Shown here: positions 14,635 through 23,436 of the stretch, in pieces
Position numbering within the stretch: the stretch's first letter is position 1
How the letters are laid out: each line of letters opens with the position of its first letter
Source: UBA3210 sp048359995
Lineage (GTDB): Bacteria; Bacillota_I; Bacilli_A; RFN20; CAG-449
DNA length: 64,000 nucleotides
Assembly: GCA_048359995.1 (NCBI GenBank)
Contig: DBGCPK010000003.1
Location: 124,001-188,000, forward strand
Direction: 5' to 3'
Notes under the pieces: model-generated
The model's database searches: none
Seen by the model: the letters and a program-made list of their open reading frames with translations, nothing else
Told to the model about the DNA's origin: nothing
Position numbers and translations under genes: made by a program

Positions 14635-17200
14635 AAAGAGCAATATGCCGGTGGAAAATTACGATCAGGTCATCATCGAAACGCCCATCGACGAGGTGAT
14701 GAGTCAAGGATTCGGCCGCTACTCCAAGTACGTTCTTCAAGAGCGCGCGGTTCCCGATGTTAGGGACGGTCTTAAACCGGTTCAAAGAAGAATTATCTAC
14801 ACGATGATTCTCGAAGGAAACGTGTCGAGCAAACCGACGCGGAAGTGCGCGAGAACCGTCGGCGCGGTCATCGGTCGTTTTCACCCGCACGGAGACGCTT
14901 CCGTCTACGAAGCGATGGTTCGCCTATCGCAGGACTGGAAGATGCGCTATCCTTTGATCGACTTTCAGGGTAACAACGGTTCGATCGACGGAGACGGTCC
15001 TGCCGCCTATCGTTATACCGAAGCCCGCCTTTCCGAACTCTGCGATCTGATGGTTCAGGATCTGAACAAAGATGTCGTCGATATGGAACTCAACTTTGAC
15101 GATCAGGAATGGGAACCGACCGTTTTGCCTTCCCGCTACCCGAATTTGCTCGTCAACGGCTCTTCGGGGATCGCCGTCGGCGCTTCGACGGATATTCCGC
15201 CGCACAATTTGGGAGAAGTTATCGACGCGATCAACTACCGCATCGGTCACAAAAACGCCAAAATCGACGACATTCTGGAAATCATCAAAGGTCCGGATTT
15301 TCCTACCGGCGGCGTGATCAGAGAGGGGAATTCGCTGAAAGAGATTTACAAGACCGGAACCGGTTCTTTCAAACTTTATTCGAGGACGCATATTCAGGAA
15401 GAAAAGGCGATCAATCAGATCGTAATCGACGAGATTCCTTACGGCAAGGACAAATCCGAATTCGTCAACAACATCGATCGCGTTCGTTTTGCCAATAAAT
15501 TGGACGCCATTCTCGAAGTGCGGGACGAGACCGGAATGGAAGGCTTGCGGATCGTCATCGATCTGAAAAAAGAAGCCGATCCGAACAATATACTGAATTT
15601 TTTGTATTCCAAGAACTGCCTTTCGACCACGATCAAATTCAATATGTTGGTCATCGATCATTATCACCCGAAAGTGTGCGGTCTTTTGGAAGTCATCGAT
15701 TGCTACATCGAACATCAGGTCGAAGTGATCACGCGAAGGTCGAACTACGACCTGAAAAAAGCAAAAGCGCGCCTTCACATCGTCTCGGCGCTGATCCGCG
15801 CGGTTTCGATCATGGATCAGGTCGTCAGCTTGATCCGAAGCAGCAAAGATAAGCAGGACGCCAAAGCGCGTTTGGTGAGCGAACTCGCCTTCACCGAAGT
15901 GCAAGCCGAAGCGATTTTGATGTTGCAACTCTATCGCCTGACCAATCTCGACGTTACGACGCTGGTCAACGAACGCGACGAATTGGAAAAGCAGATCGAA
16001 TATCTGGAATCGCTGTTGAATTCTCCTGTCAAAATGAATAATCTGATCAAGAGCGATCTGAACAAGATCAAAGAGAAATTCGCCGATGGGCGCCGCACTT
16101 CGATCGAGGACAGCGACGTAACGTTCAATGTCGACAAGAGGGCATTGGTCTCCAAGGACGAAGTGATGGTCGTCTTTACGCGCGACGGCTATTTCAAACG
16201 CACGCAAATGAAGTCGTATAACTCTTCTTCCGTCGATTTGCCTGGTATCAAACAGGGCGACGCATTCAAGGGAATTACCAAAGCCTATACCACCGATTTT
16301 CTGCTCGCTTTCACCAATTTCGGCAACTTTCTCAACATTCCCGTTTACCATCTTCACGACAACAAGTGGAAAGAAGAAGGACAGCACATCAATCAGATCG
16401 GGCAGATCAACGCCGAAGAAAAGATTATTCACGGCATCGTCGTCAGCGAATTCCGCGAAGACGTCAATTTGGTTTTGGTTACCCGAAAAGGGCAGATCAA
16501 GCGCACGCCTTTAAGCGAATTCAACGCTTCCAAATTCGCCCGTCCGATCCGGTGTTTCCGCCTGATGGAGGGCGATGAACTGGCCGAAGTCAGGGTGCTT
16601 TCGGGCAATACCGACGTGCTGATCGTCGCCGCAAACGGCACATCGTCTTTCTTCAATGAAAGCGAAATCGCGCAGGTAGGCATCCGTGCCGGAGGAGTCA
16701 AGGCGCTCTCGACGTCGAAAGAAGCCGCGCCGATCGTCTCCTTATTGACCTATAACGCCGACGAACGTTCCAAAATCGTCATTTTGACAAAAGAAAAGAG
16801 CCTTCGCATCGTCGACTCTTCGCACTTGATCAAGTCGGCGCGTCTCGGAGCGAAACAACAACTCTTCAAGACCTTCAAGGCTTCTCCGCAGAGAGCGATC
16901 TTCGTCGAAAAATCCTCGAAAGGAAAAGAGATCGAAAAGATCTATGCGATTTTGGAAAATCAAACCTTGTCGATCATCTCGTTGTCCGCAGTCAAGACGC
17001 AGCCGATCGAAAGCTTCCTGAAAACCAATTTGGACATTGACAGTCCGTTCGACTTTACCGACACCTATCGTTTCGACGTCGAAAGAGTCGACGAAAATAC
17101 GAAAGTGATCGTCGTCAGCAAACCGATCGAAATCGTCAAAAAAGACGACGAGGACGACTACGAACAATTGTCGCTGTTCGATTTCGTCGACGACGATTAA
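14627..17200 (+). CDS. parC: DNA topoisomerase IV subunit A (ParC)
   Basis: 857 residues from a GTG at 14627 with GAGGAGGTG upstream. The N-terminal breakage-reunion domain holds VPDVRDGLKPVQRRIIY, the quinolone-determining region HPHGDASVYEAM with wild-type-like Ser and Glu, and the catalytic Tyr130 (AAYRYTEARL). A coiled tower and a C-terminal beta-pinwheel follow. The end is acidic (DDEDDYEQLSLFDFVDDD). It is about 50 residues longer than Bacillus ParC. Its stop overlaps that of convergent sigK by 4 bp. Confidence 0.92.
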   Translation: MAKKSNMPVENYDQVIIETPIDEVMSQGFGRYSKYVLQERAVPDVRDGLKPVQRRIIYTMILEGNVSSKPTRKCARTVGAVIGRFHPHGDASVYEAMVRLSQDWKMRYPLIDFQGNNGSIDGDGPAAYRYTEARLSELCDLMVQDLNKDVVDMELNFDDQEWEPTVLPSRYPNLLVNGSSGIAVGASTDIPPHNLGEVIDAINYRIGHKNAKIDDILEIIKGPDFPTGGVIREGNSLKEIYKTGTGSFKLYSRTHIQEEKAINQIVIDEIPYGKDKSEFVNNIDRVRFANKLDAILEVRDETGMEGLRIVIDLKKEADPNNILNFLYSKNCLSTTIKFNMLVIDHYHPKVCGLLEVIDCYIEHQVEVITRRSNYDLKKAKARLHIVSALIRAVSIMDQVVSLIRSSKDKQDAKARLVSELAFTEVQAEAILMLQLYRLTNLDVTTLVNERDELEKQIEYLESLLNSPVKMNNLIKSDLNKIKEKFADGRRTSIEDSDVTFNVDKRALVSKDEVMVVFTRDGYFKRTQMKSYNSSSVDLPGIKQGDAFKGITKAYTTDFLLAFTNFGNFLNIPVYHLHDNKWKEEGQHINQIGQINAEEKIIHGIVVSEFREDVNLVLVTRKGQIKRTPLSEFNASKFARPIRCFRLMEGDELAEVRVLSGNTDVLIVAANGTSSFFNESEIAQVGIRAGGVKALSTSKEAAPIVSLLTYNADERSKIVILTKEKSLRIVDSSHLIKSARLGAKQQLFKTFKASPQRAIFVEKSSKGKEIEKIYAILENQTLSIISLSAVKTQPIESFLKTNLDIDSPFDFTDTYRFDVERVDENTKVIVVSKPIEIVKKDDEDDYEQLSLFDFVDDD

Positions 17201-17889
17201 TTGTGCTTTTTAAACTCGTTGAGAAGTTTGATTAACGCCCTTTTTTCGATGCGGGAGACGTAACTCCGCGAGATTTTATATTGACGGCTGATCTCTTTTT
17301 GGGTATGCTCGATCTCGTTGTTCAGCCCGTAACGCAGCGAGAGAATTTTGTATTCGCGTTCGTCAAGCACATTCAGATAGCGCGTTAGCGCTTCGATTTT
17401 TTGCTTTTTTTCGATCGTCGAATCGATTCCTTCTTCGTCGGAGGGAATGACATCGATGAGATTGATTTCGCTTCCGTCTTTGTCGGTGCCGATCGCTTCG
17501 TTGAGTGAGACGTTTTTGGCGTGCTTCTTATTCGCCCGCAGCGCCATCAGAATCTCATTTTCGATGCACTTCGCGCTGTAAGTGGCCAGCTTAACCTTTT
17601 TATCGGGAGAATACGTGTCGATCGCTTTGATCAAACCGATGGTTCCGATAGAGATCAAATCGTCGAAATTTTCGTCTTTGGACTCGTATTTTTTCGCAAT
17701 ATGCGCCACTAAACGGAGATTGTGTACGATCAGTTCCTTCCTCGCCTCTTCGTGGGTGTCCTCTTCGAAGAGAAGCGCGAGAAAATGCTGTTCCTCTTCA
17801 TCGCTCAACTTGTCGGGATAGACGTTGTTTTTGATGAACCCGTGGAGAAAATTGCACCGAAAGATGGACAGCAAAATTTCAAGAATCAT
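17197..17889 (-). CDS. sigK: Sporulation sigma factor SigK
   Basis: 230 residues. Region 2 (HNLRLVAHIAKKY, DDLISIGTIGLIKAIDTY, LATYSAKCIENEILM) and region 4 (LDEREYKILSLRYGL, ISRSYVSRIEKRALIKL) are typical of the mother-cell factors SigE and SigK. The N-terminal GFIKNNVYPDKLSDEEE favours SigK. About 20 residues precede it, which may be a short pro-sequence removed by SpoIVFB. The gene is in one piece, unlike the split sigK of Bacillus subtilis. It is a late sporulation transcription factor, and spoIVB in this window belongs to the pathway that triggers pro-SigK processing. Confidence 0.87.
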   Translation of the reverse strand: MILEILLSIFRCNFLHGFIKNNVYPDKLSDEEEQHFLALLFEEDTHEEARKELIVHNLRLVAHIAKKYESKDENFDDLISIGTIGLIKAIDTYSPDKKVKLATYSAKCIENEILMALRANKKHAKNVSLNEAIGTDKDGSEINLIDVIPSDEEGIDSTIEKKQKIEALTRYLNVLDEREYKILSLRYGLNNEIEHTQKEISRQYKISRSYVSRIEKRALIKLLNEFKKHN

Positions 17890-17998
17890 TCGATCACCTA
17901 CTTCATTTTATTAAAAACCGACGGATTTATGCGATAATTTGGCGCGATGTGTTTATTTTTAATCGGCTTTTAAGGTATAATATATCCAAGGAGACGAT

Positions 17999-18514
17999 AT
18001 GGGACTTTTTACGCCGACGTATTATTGCAAGAGTTTGTACGACGTTCCGCCGGAATTCTATGAAAAAGAGGGAATCAAAGTCGTTTTCTGCGATCTGGAC
18101 AACACGTTGGACGCTTTCGACGTCGACGAGCCTTCGGAGCAGGCAAAAAAATTGGTTTCCGATCTGAACCAACGGGGAATCCGCCTCATCATCACGTCCA
18201 ACAATCACGGGGAAAGGGTGGTTCGATACGCGGATTTGCTCGGCGTATCCTGTTGCTATTCTTCGCGAAAGCCGTTGGGCTATCGTCTGAAACGCTTTAT
18301 TCACGAAAATCACCTGAATCCGAACGAAATCGTGATGATCGGCGACCAACTTCTCACCGACGTGATCGCAAGCAAGAACACCCGCGTTCGGGTGATATTG
18401 ACCGAACCATTGGTCGATCGCGATCTGCCGATCACCCGTTTCAATCGCTTCTTTGACAGGAAGATACGGAAAATCATCGGCAAGAAACTGAAAAAACGGG
18501 AGGTAGAGAAATGA
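17999..18514 (+). CDS. yqeG: YqeG family HAD-type phosphatase
   Basis: 171 residues. The HAD motif I is DLDNTLDAF, motif II lies in ITSNNHGERV, and motif III/IV is MIGDQLLTDVIASK. The order yqeG-yqeH-yhbY-nadD-yqeK-rsfS is a conserved Bacillota cluster. Its substrate is not established. AAGGAG precedes the ATG at 17999 and a TATAAT hexamer lies at 17976-17981. The stop overlaps the yqeH start by 4 bases. Confidence 0.88.
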   Translation: MGLFTPTYYCKSLYDVPPEFYEKEGIKVVFCDLDNTLDAFDVDEPSEQAKKLVSDLNQRGIRLIITSNNHGERVVRYADLLGVSCCYSSRKPLGYRLKRFIHENHLNPNEIVMIGDQLLTDVIASKNTRVRVILTEPLVDRDLPITRFNRFFDRKIRKIIGKKLKKREVEK

Positions 18515-19617
18515 GTGAATTCAAATTGAGATGCTTCGGCTGCGGATGCGAACTGCAAAACACCGACCCTTTTACGACCGGTTATACGCCGAAAATCATC
18601 GACGGAAGCACGATCCTCTGCCAGCGATGTTATCGCTTGCAGCATTACGGCGACTTCCGCGACGAAGCGTTAATAAAACCGGATTACGGGAAGATTTTCG
18701 AAAACGTGGTTCGAAAAAAATGCCTGATCGTCTACGTGGTCGATCTCTTCTTTTTGGAATCGAGTCTGATCCGCGATCTGGCCGCGTATATCTCCGGATC
18801 TCCGATTCTCGTCGTCGCCAACAAAAGGGACATTCTTCCGAAGAACGTCAGCGACGAAAAACTCCGCCAGTTCGTTCAGCGCAAGTTCAAGCAAGAGGGA
18901 ATCGAGATCAAGGGAGTGATCTGCTCTTCGGCGTACAAGAAATACAACATCGACGAGATCATCGCGGAGGCCGATCGTCTGCGGAACGGGAAAGATATTT
19001 ACATCGTCGGCGCGAGTTCGGTAGGGAAGTCGTCGTTGATCAATGCGCTTCTGAAAACGATCAAAAACGAAACGCGCGATCTGATCTCCACTTCGCCGTA
19101 TCCGGGAACGACGGTCGCCACGATCACGATTCCTTTGGACAACAAGAGCAGGATTTACGACACCCCCGGCATCGTTCCTCCGGATTCGATGTTTCTCAGC
19201 ATGGAAAAATCCGTGTTGAAACACATCATCCCGAAGAGCGAAATCAAACCGATCACCTATCAATTGAATTCCCGACAGACGATTCTTCTGGGAGGAATCG
19301 GTCGCTTCGACTTTTTGGAAGGTCCGCGTTCCGGCTTCACTTTCTATTTGTCCAATAACGTCGAACTTCATCGGTGCAAGGCCGAAAAGGGCGACGCGGT
19401 GATGGACAGTCTCATCGCTCAGGCGAAGATCCGTCCGATTTCCGCTTCGATCGGCGCTTCTTCTTCGCTGATACCTCACGAATTGGTTCTTCCGAACGAA
19501 CGCGTCGACATCGTGATTCTCGGATTGGGTTGGATCAACGTGCAGGGAAAAGGGCAGAAAGTGAGGATCTGGACTCCGGAAGGCGTGAGCATCGTCGTCC
19601 GCGATCCGAAGATTTAG
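18511..19617 (+). CDS. yqeH: Circularly permuted ribosome-assembly GTPase YqeH
   Basis: 368 residues. An N-terminal zinc finger (CFGCGCELQ, then CQRCYRLQHY) is followed by a GTPase whose motifs are permuted: G4 (NKRDIL) comes first, then G1 (GASSVGKSSLI) and G3 (DTPGI). A C-terminal domain follows. YqeH is needed for 30S ribosomal subunit assembly. It overlaps yqeG by 4 bases and is followed by yhbY after 11. Confidence 0.94.
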   Translation: MSEFKLRCFGCGCELQNTDPFTTGYTPKIIDGSTILCQRCYRLQHYGDFRDEALIKPDYGKIFENVVRKKCLIVYVVDLFFLESSLIRDLAAYISGSPILVVANKRDILPKNVSDEKLRQFVQRKFKQEGIEIKGVICSSAYKKYNIDEIIAEADRLRNGKDIYIVGASSVGKSSLINALLKTIKNETRDLISTSPYPGTTVATITIPLDNKSRIYDTPGIVPPDSMFLSMEKSVLKHIIPKSEIKPITYQLNSRQTILLGGIGRFDFLEGPRSGFTFYLSNNVELHRCKAEKGDAVMDSLIAQAKIRPISASIGASSSLIPHELVLPNERVDIVILGLGWINVQGKGQKVRIWTPEGVSIVVRDPKI

Positions 19618-19628
19618 AAGGAGAATAT

Positions 19629-19922
19629 ATGTTGAACAGCAGACAAATCCGCTACCTGAAAGGGTTAGCCAACACGTTGGAAAGCAAGTATCAGATCGGC
19701 AAAAACGAAATCGGAGATGCGACGATCGAATTGCTGGACAAAGCGCTGACCAAACACGAACTGATCAAGGTCAGCGTCAATCCTTCCGTTTCCGACGAGA
19801 AAAAAGCGCTCGCGGAAGCCTTGATCGAACCTCTGCATTGCGAATTGGTGCAGATCGTCGGAAACATCATCACATTATTCCGCAAGAATCTGAAAGACGG
19901 GAAAATTCATCTTCCGAACTGA
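19629..19922 (+). CDS. yhbY: YhbY/YqeI family CRM-domain RNA-binding protein
   Basis: 97 residues, one CRM domain from end to end: LNSRQIRYLKGLAN at the start, YQIGKNEI in the GxxG-like loop region, then LLDKALTKHELIKVSV. Such proteins bind pre-50S ribosomes. AGAAGGAG precedes the ATG at 19629, which is chosen because the open frame further upstream runs through yqeH without family likeness. It ends 2 bases before nadD. Confidence 0.9.
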   Translation: MLNSRQIRYLKGLANTLESKYQIGKNEIGDATIELLDKALTKHELIKVSVNPSVSDEKKALAEALIEPLHCELVQIVGNIITLFRKNLKDGKIHLPN

Positions 19923-19924
19923 AA

Positions 19925-21022
19925 ATGCGAAAAATATTATTCGGCGGGTCTTTCGACCCGGTTCATAACGGTCATCTTGCAATCGCAAAAAAGGCCAGAG
20001 AAGCCCTGAAAGCGGATAAGGTCGTTTTTCTCATCGCGAAATATCCGCGCTGGAAGGAAGTCGGCACTCCGTTCTTTCATCGTTTGGAGATGCTGAAAAT
20101 CGCTTTGGAGGGCATTTCCTGGGCGGAAATTTCTTTGGTCGAATACCAGTCAGATCAGAAAATCAATTACACGTGCGATACGGTGGAAAAGATCGTCTCT
20201 TCCTCGTCCGACGAATACTTTTTTCTCATCGGCAGCGATCAATTGCAACAACTGGACCGCTGGAAGAGAATCGACGAATTGGCCGATAAAGTGCGCTTTG
20301 TCGCCATTCGCCGTCCTGGTTATCCTCTTCACGAAGAGAACAGGGAAAAGTACCGCGTCGAGATCATCGACGAATGCGTCGACGCGATCAGCAGTTCGGC
20401 AATACGGGATTTCACGTCCCTGAACTGCCCGAAAAGGGTGATCGACTACATCGGGAAAAACGACCTTTACTATATTCCGAAAATCCGGAGTTACTTGTCC
20501 GCGCGGCGATTCAATCACTCTTTATCGGTCGCCGATCTGGCTTATGCGATCGCGAAACAAAACGATCTTGACGCGGGGAAAGCCTATATCGCGGGACTGC
20601 TTCACGACATCGGCAAGGAAATTCCCGGCGAAGAGCAAAAAGAATTTATGAAGCGAAACTATCCTCTTTACGAGAAGACGATTCCGACAGTTCTTTATCA
20701 CCAATTTCTTTCCGAAGAGATCGCCAAAAAAGAATTTCGGATCGATGACGCCGAGATTCTCGAAGCCATCCGTTACCACGCGACGGGGAACCGCAATATG
20801 AATCCCTATGCGCGAATCGTCTACGCCTCGGATAAAATCGAACCGACGCGGGGATACGATTCCGGTGAACTCATCGAAGCGATGAAAAGCGATTATGCGC
20901 TTGGATTCGTCCGCGTACTGGAAGAGAATATCCGCTTTCTGCAATCCAAGAACAGCTCTTATTCCAATCCGCTTACCCGAGATTGTATCTCGGAATATTT
21001 GAAACGAGGTGAAAGCAAATGA
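19925..21022 (+). CDS. nadD: Fused NadD (nicotinate mononucleotide adenylyltransferase) and YqeK (HD-domain Ap4A hydrolase)
   Basis: 365 residues with two domains. Residues 1-190 are NadD: GGSFDPVHNGHLA is the (T/H)xGH nucleotidyltransferase motif, and ISSSAIRDF is the C-terminal signature. Residues 191-365 are a YqeK-type HD phosphohydrolase: RFNHSLSVADLAY, then GLLHDIGKE with the metal-binding His-Asp pair near residue 225, and IRYHATGN. In Bacillus subtilis these are separate neighbouring genes. NadD makes NaAD in NAD synthesis; YqeK cleaves diadenosine tetraphosphate. The ATG at 19925 lacks a good ribosome site and is probably translated by coupling from yhbY. Confidence 0.93.
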   Translation: MRKILFGGSFDPVHNGHLAIAKKAREALKADKVVFLIAKYPRWKEVGTPFFHRLEMLKIALEGISWAEISLVEYQSDQKINYTCDTVEKIVSSSSDEYFFLIGSDQLQQLDRWKRIDELADKVRFVAIRRPGYPLHEENREKYRVEIIDECVDAISSSAIRDFTSLNCPKRVIDYIGKNDLYYIPKIRSYLSARRFNHSLSVADLAYAIAKQNDLDAGKAYIAGLLHDIGKEIPGEEQKEFMKRNYPLYEKTIPTVLYHQFLSEEIAKKEFRIDDAEILEAIRYHATGNRNMNPYARIVYASDKIEPTRGYDSGELIEAMKSDYALGFVRVLEENIRFLQSKNSSYSNPLTRDCISEYLKRGESK

Positions 21023-21357
21023 ATGAAGTAAAATTGAAGATGATTCTCAAAGCCGTTGACGAAAAGAAAGGCGAGAATATCGAAGTCCACGATGTTTACA
21101 ACGTCTCGCCGTTTTTCGACCGCATCGTCATCGCGACGATGATGAACGCCAAAAACGGAGAAGCCATCGCCGATGAAATCGACAAAGTCTGCGCCGAAAT
21201 CGGCGAGCCGATCCGCAACATCGAAGGCCGGCACAGCGCGCAATGGATTCTGATCGACGCCGGCGACATTCTGATTCATCTTTTCAGCGAGGAAGAGCGA
21301 ATTCGCGTCAACCTCTCCGAATTGATCGTCAAAATCGGTAGAAAGGGTGCAGAATGA
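21019..21357 (+). CDS. rsfS: Ribosomal silencing factor RsfS
   Basis: 112 residues. The RsfS pattern is present: NAKNGEAIADEID, then GRHSAQWILIDAGDILIHLFSEEER, which matches the usual G-x-WV-x-D-x-GD-x-VVH-x-F block. It binds uL14 and blocks 70S formation when nutrients are short. It overlaps nadD-yqeK and mtnN by 4 bases each. Confidence 0.93.
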   Translation: MNEVKLKMILKAVDEKKGENIEVHDVYNVSPFFDRIVIATMMNAKNGEAIADEIDKVCAEIGEPIRNIEGRHSAQWILIDAGDILIHLFSEEERIRVNLSELIVKIGRKGAE

Positions 21358-22034
21358 GCCTGTCCGTCATTCTCGCGGCGATGAATGAAGAAGTCGACGC
21401 TTTAAAAAGACGCCTCACGGAATTTCAGGAGATCGTCTTCGACGATCAGCCGGCTTTTCTTTTTACGCTGAACAGTCGGGAATATCTGCTGACGAAAGGA
21501 AGAATCGGCAAGGTCAACACGGCGATGCTCCTCTCGCGCCTCGCCTCGAAAACTCAGATTCAGAGAGTATTCAATATCGGTACTACCGGCGGCATTCATC
21601 GCTGCCTTCGGATCGGAGACGTCGTCATCGCCACGAAAGTAGGGTATTACGACGTCGACTTGACGATCTTCGACTACGAATTCGGCCAACTTCCTCACGA
21701 ACCGCGCTACTATGTATGCGACAGAGAATTCCTGAACGCGAAAAAGTTTTCTTCCGATCTGCGGATCAAAGAGGGAATCGTCCTTTCCGGAGATAATTTT
21801 CTTCACAGAGGAAACATCGGAAGGTTTACCATCGACCGTGAAAGCGTGATGTGCTGCGATATGGAATCCGCGGCCGTAGGGCAGGTTTGCACGCATTACG
21901 GAATTCCGTTTATCGTCATTCGGTCGATCTCCGACTTGATCTTCGAGGAATTCGACCGAGAGGGTAACGACGAATGCGTCCGATTGTCTTCGAGCAATGC
22001 CGCAAACGTCCTTTGGGACATTCTTCGACAATAA
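21354..22034 (+). CDS. mtnN: 5'-methylthioadenosine/S-adenosylhomocysteine nucleosidase
   Basis: 226 residues, single nucleosidase domain. It has GTTGGI in place of the usual GTAGG/A phosphate-side loop, the catalytic-site CCDMESAAVGQVC (Met-Glu contact the ribose) and the RSISD motif with the catalytic Asp. It recycles the by-products of methylation and polyamine synthesis. It closes the yqeG operon by a 4-base overlap. The substrate range within the family cannot be read from sequence. Confidence 0.88.
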   Translation: MSLSVILAAMNEEVDALKRRLTEFQEIVFDDQPAFLFTLNSREYLLTKGRIGKVNTAMLLSRLASKTQIQRVFNIGTTGGIHRCLRIGDVVIATKVGYYDVDLTIFDYEFGQLPHEPRYYVCDREFLNAKKFSSDLRIKEGIVLSGDNFLHRGNIGRFTIDRESVMCCDMESAAVGQVCTHYGIPFIVIRSISDLIFEEFDREGNDECVRLSSSNAANVLWDILRQ

Positions 22035-22226
22035 TTTTACAAAAGGGCAGGATAAATCGAGCTGATTTCCGACCGTTCGACAAGATCTTCTGCCTTTTTC
22101 TCTGATTTCAATTACTTCGCATAATGTCTATTATGTAAACTAATAGTTTATTTTATCGGATAATTCGACGACAATTTTTTTAATCGAATTTTAAAATTTC
22201 ATTGTGGATAATCGGTTTTCCACAAT

Positions 22227-22257
22227 AAAAAAGATAGTTATTTCAACCATCTTTTTA
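22227..22257. terminator. Bidirectional terminator between mtnN and the minus-strand lipoprotein gene
   Basis: An 11-bp stem with one mismatch, AAAAGATAGTT and AACCATCTTTT, around a 5-base loop. It has an A-run on one side and a T-run on the other, so it can stop transcription from both convergent genes. Confidence 0.75.
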
Positions 22258-22281
22258 CTAATTATCTACTAATTATTTACT
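22255..22281. repeat. TTACT iterons phased at 11 nt, copy B
   Basis: Units TTACT at 22255, CTACT at 22266 and TTACT at 22277, exactly 11 bases apart, ending at the stop codon of the minus-strand lipoprotein gene. Confidence 0.55.
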
Positions 22282-23436
22282 TTAATCGAATTCTATCTTC
22301 AAGAAACTGCTTTCCGAAGGATATTCTTCGCCGATATAGTCGTAATACGCTCTGAGATATTCTTCGCCGTAATACGAATCCAAATTCTTCACGTATTCCA
22401 ATCGGTTGATGAACTTTTCGTAAGGCGCATCTTGTCCTAAAACCGTGTGCCACGCTTGCAGACGGGCGACTTCGTTCCAGGAGATGCCGACCGTATCGAA
22501 TTGGTACTGAAAGGCTTGTCTGGTCAACTCCGATTCCATGTTTTCTTCCGGATCGTTATAGTCTTTGGATAACTCGCGAAAATCGGAACGCGTGTAATTG
22601 GCGTCCTTGACGCATTTGTTGCAAATCAACTGATTGAGAAGATTCAAGATTTTGCCGACGCTTTTCGCGTGAGTTTCGTAGTATTCTTTGTCGACGAAGA
22701 TGCCGCTTTGCGGGATTCCCCGATCGTTGTACGGCGTCGCTTCGTTAAAACTCTGATAAAACACTCTCAGCGATTCGCAATACATGTTCTTGCTGGTATC
22801 GAATCCGCGATCTTCGTTCGAGGTGTATTCGTCGTATTCGGCGTCATACAGCGCGGAATTCTCATCCGTCATCAGGCGCGTGGCATACGGTTCGGCGATA
22901 AACGCGTAGTCGTAATCCTCGTCCGCATATCGCCCTTCATAAAGATAAGTATAAAATTCGAGATCGTTCTTTTCCAAGAACGAAATCTCGTAAAGCGGAT
23001 CGTTCTCGAACATCCTTTTCGTCGTCTTTCCGAGACTACCGCGCTCATTGTTGGCGACGACGCTGACTTTTTGGGTGCTGTCCAATCCGCCTTTCAAAGG
23101 GACGAATTGCTGATTCCCCATCGAAATCGTCGAAACATAGGCGTAAAATCCGTATTCATCGCAAAGTTCCAAACCTCGCACGGAATCGCAAAAGATGATC
23201 GGATATTTCCGATTTTGAAACGAATTTTCGATTTCGGAAAGATCGTCGCTGAAAATCAAATTTTCATCGTCGTAATAGCAACTGAGCAGAAGCGATACCG
23301 TGCCTTTCTGTGCGATCGAAGGCGTCTCAAACGGTTCAACTTCGAGAAAATAGCGGTTGAGAAACGAGCAGGAAGTCGCCGTGCCGAGCAGAAGCGAAGC
23401 AAACAGAGTCAGGCTCAGCGCCTTAACGCTCTTCAT
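22282..23436 (-). CDS. Putative lipoprotein, possibly a substrate-binding protein
   Basis: 384 residues. The N-terminus has a Lys, a hydrophobic stretch and the lipobox-like TATSC, so the mature protein probably starts at Cys23 as a membrane-anchored lipoprotein. The body (KYPIIFCDSVRGLELC, then VSVVANNERGSLGKTTKRMF, then FIAEPYATRLM) resembles periplasmic-binding-like folds that carry a substrate between two lobes, for example the NMT1/ThiY type, but no specific family is recognised. The C-terminal half is rich in Tyr, Asp and Glu. It overlaps the end of deoB by 14 bases, so it is probably co-transcribed with xerD-deoB. Confidence 0.65.
   Translation of the reverse strand: MKSVKALSLTLFASLLLGTATSCSFLNRYFLEVEPFETPSIAQKGTVSLLLSCYYDDENLIFSDDLSEIENSFQNRKYPIIFCDSVRGLELCDEYGFYAYVSTISMGNQQFVPLKGGLDSTQKVSVVANNERGSLGKTTKRMFENDPLYEISFLEKNDLEFYTYLYEGRYADEDYDYAFIAEPYATRLMTDENSALYDAEYDEYTSNEDRGFDTSKNMYCESLRVFYQSFNEATPYNDRGIPQSGIFVDKEYYETHAKSVGKILNLLNQLICNKCVKDANYTRSDFRELSKDYNDPEENMESELTRQAFQYQFDTVGISWNEVARLQAWHTVLGQDAPYEKFINRLEYVKNLDSYYGEEYLRAYYDYIGEEYPSESSFLKIEFD

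Larger units (their letters stand above)
22035..22281. other. Palindrome-rich spacer between convergent genes
   Basis: There is no gene in these 247 bases, which are clearly more AT-rich than their flanks. In order they hold the stem CATAAT/ATTATG (22120-22135), the 15-base palindrome TAAACTAATAGTTTA (22136-22150), an inverted pair of DnaA-box-like 9-mers TGTGGATAA (22203-22211) and TTTTCCACA (22216-22224), a terminator hairpin and a TTACT array. Confidence 0.6.

Noticed and set aside
14924..16432. Long open frame of about 500 codons on the minus strand inside parC
   Set aside because: It is a by-product of strong codon bias in parC. The translation is low-complexity (Phe, Asp, Arg, Val-rich), has no ribosome site and no family likeness. 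The same applies to the long antisense frames inside jetC (53873-55549), parE (12721-14505) and deoB (23357-24643).
17197..17889. sigK interrupted by a skin-like element
   Set aside because: The reading frame is continuous from the N-terminus through region 4, with no insertion.
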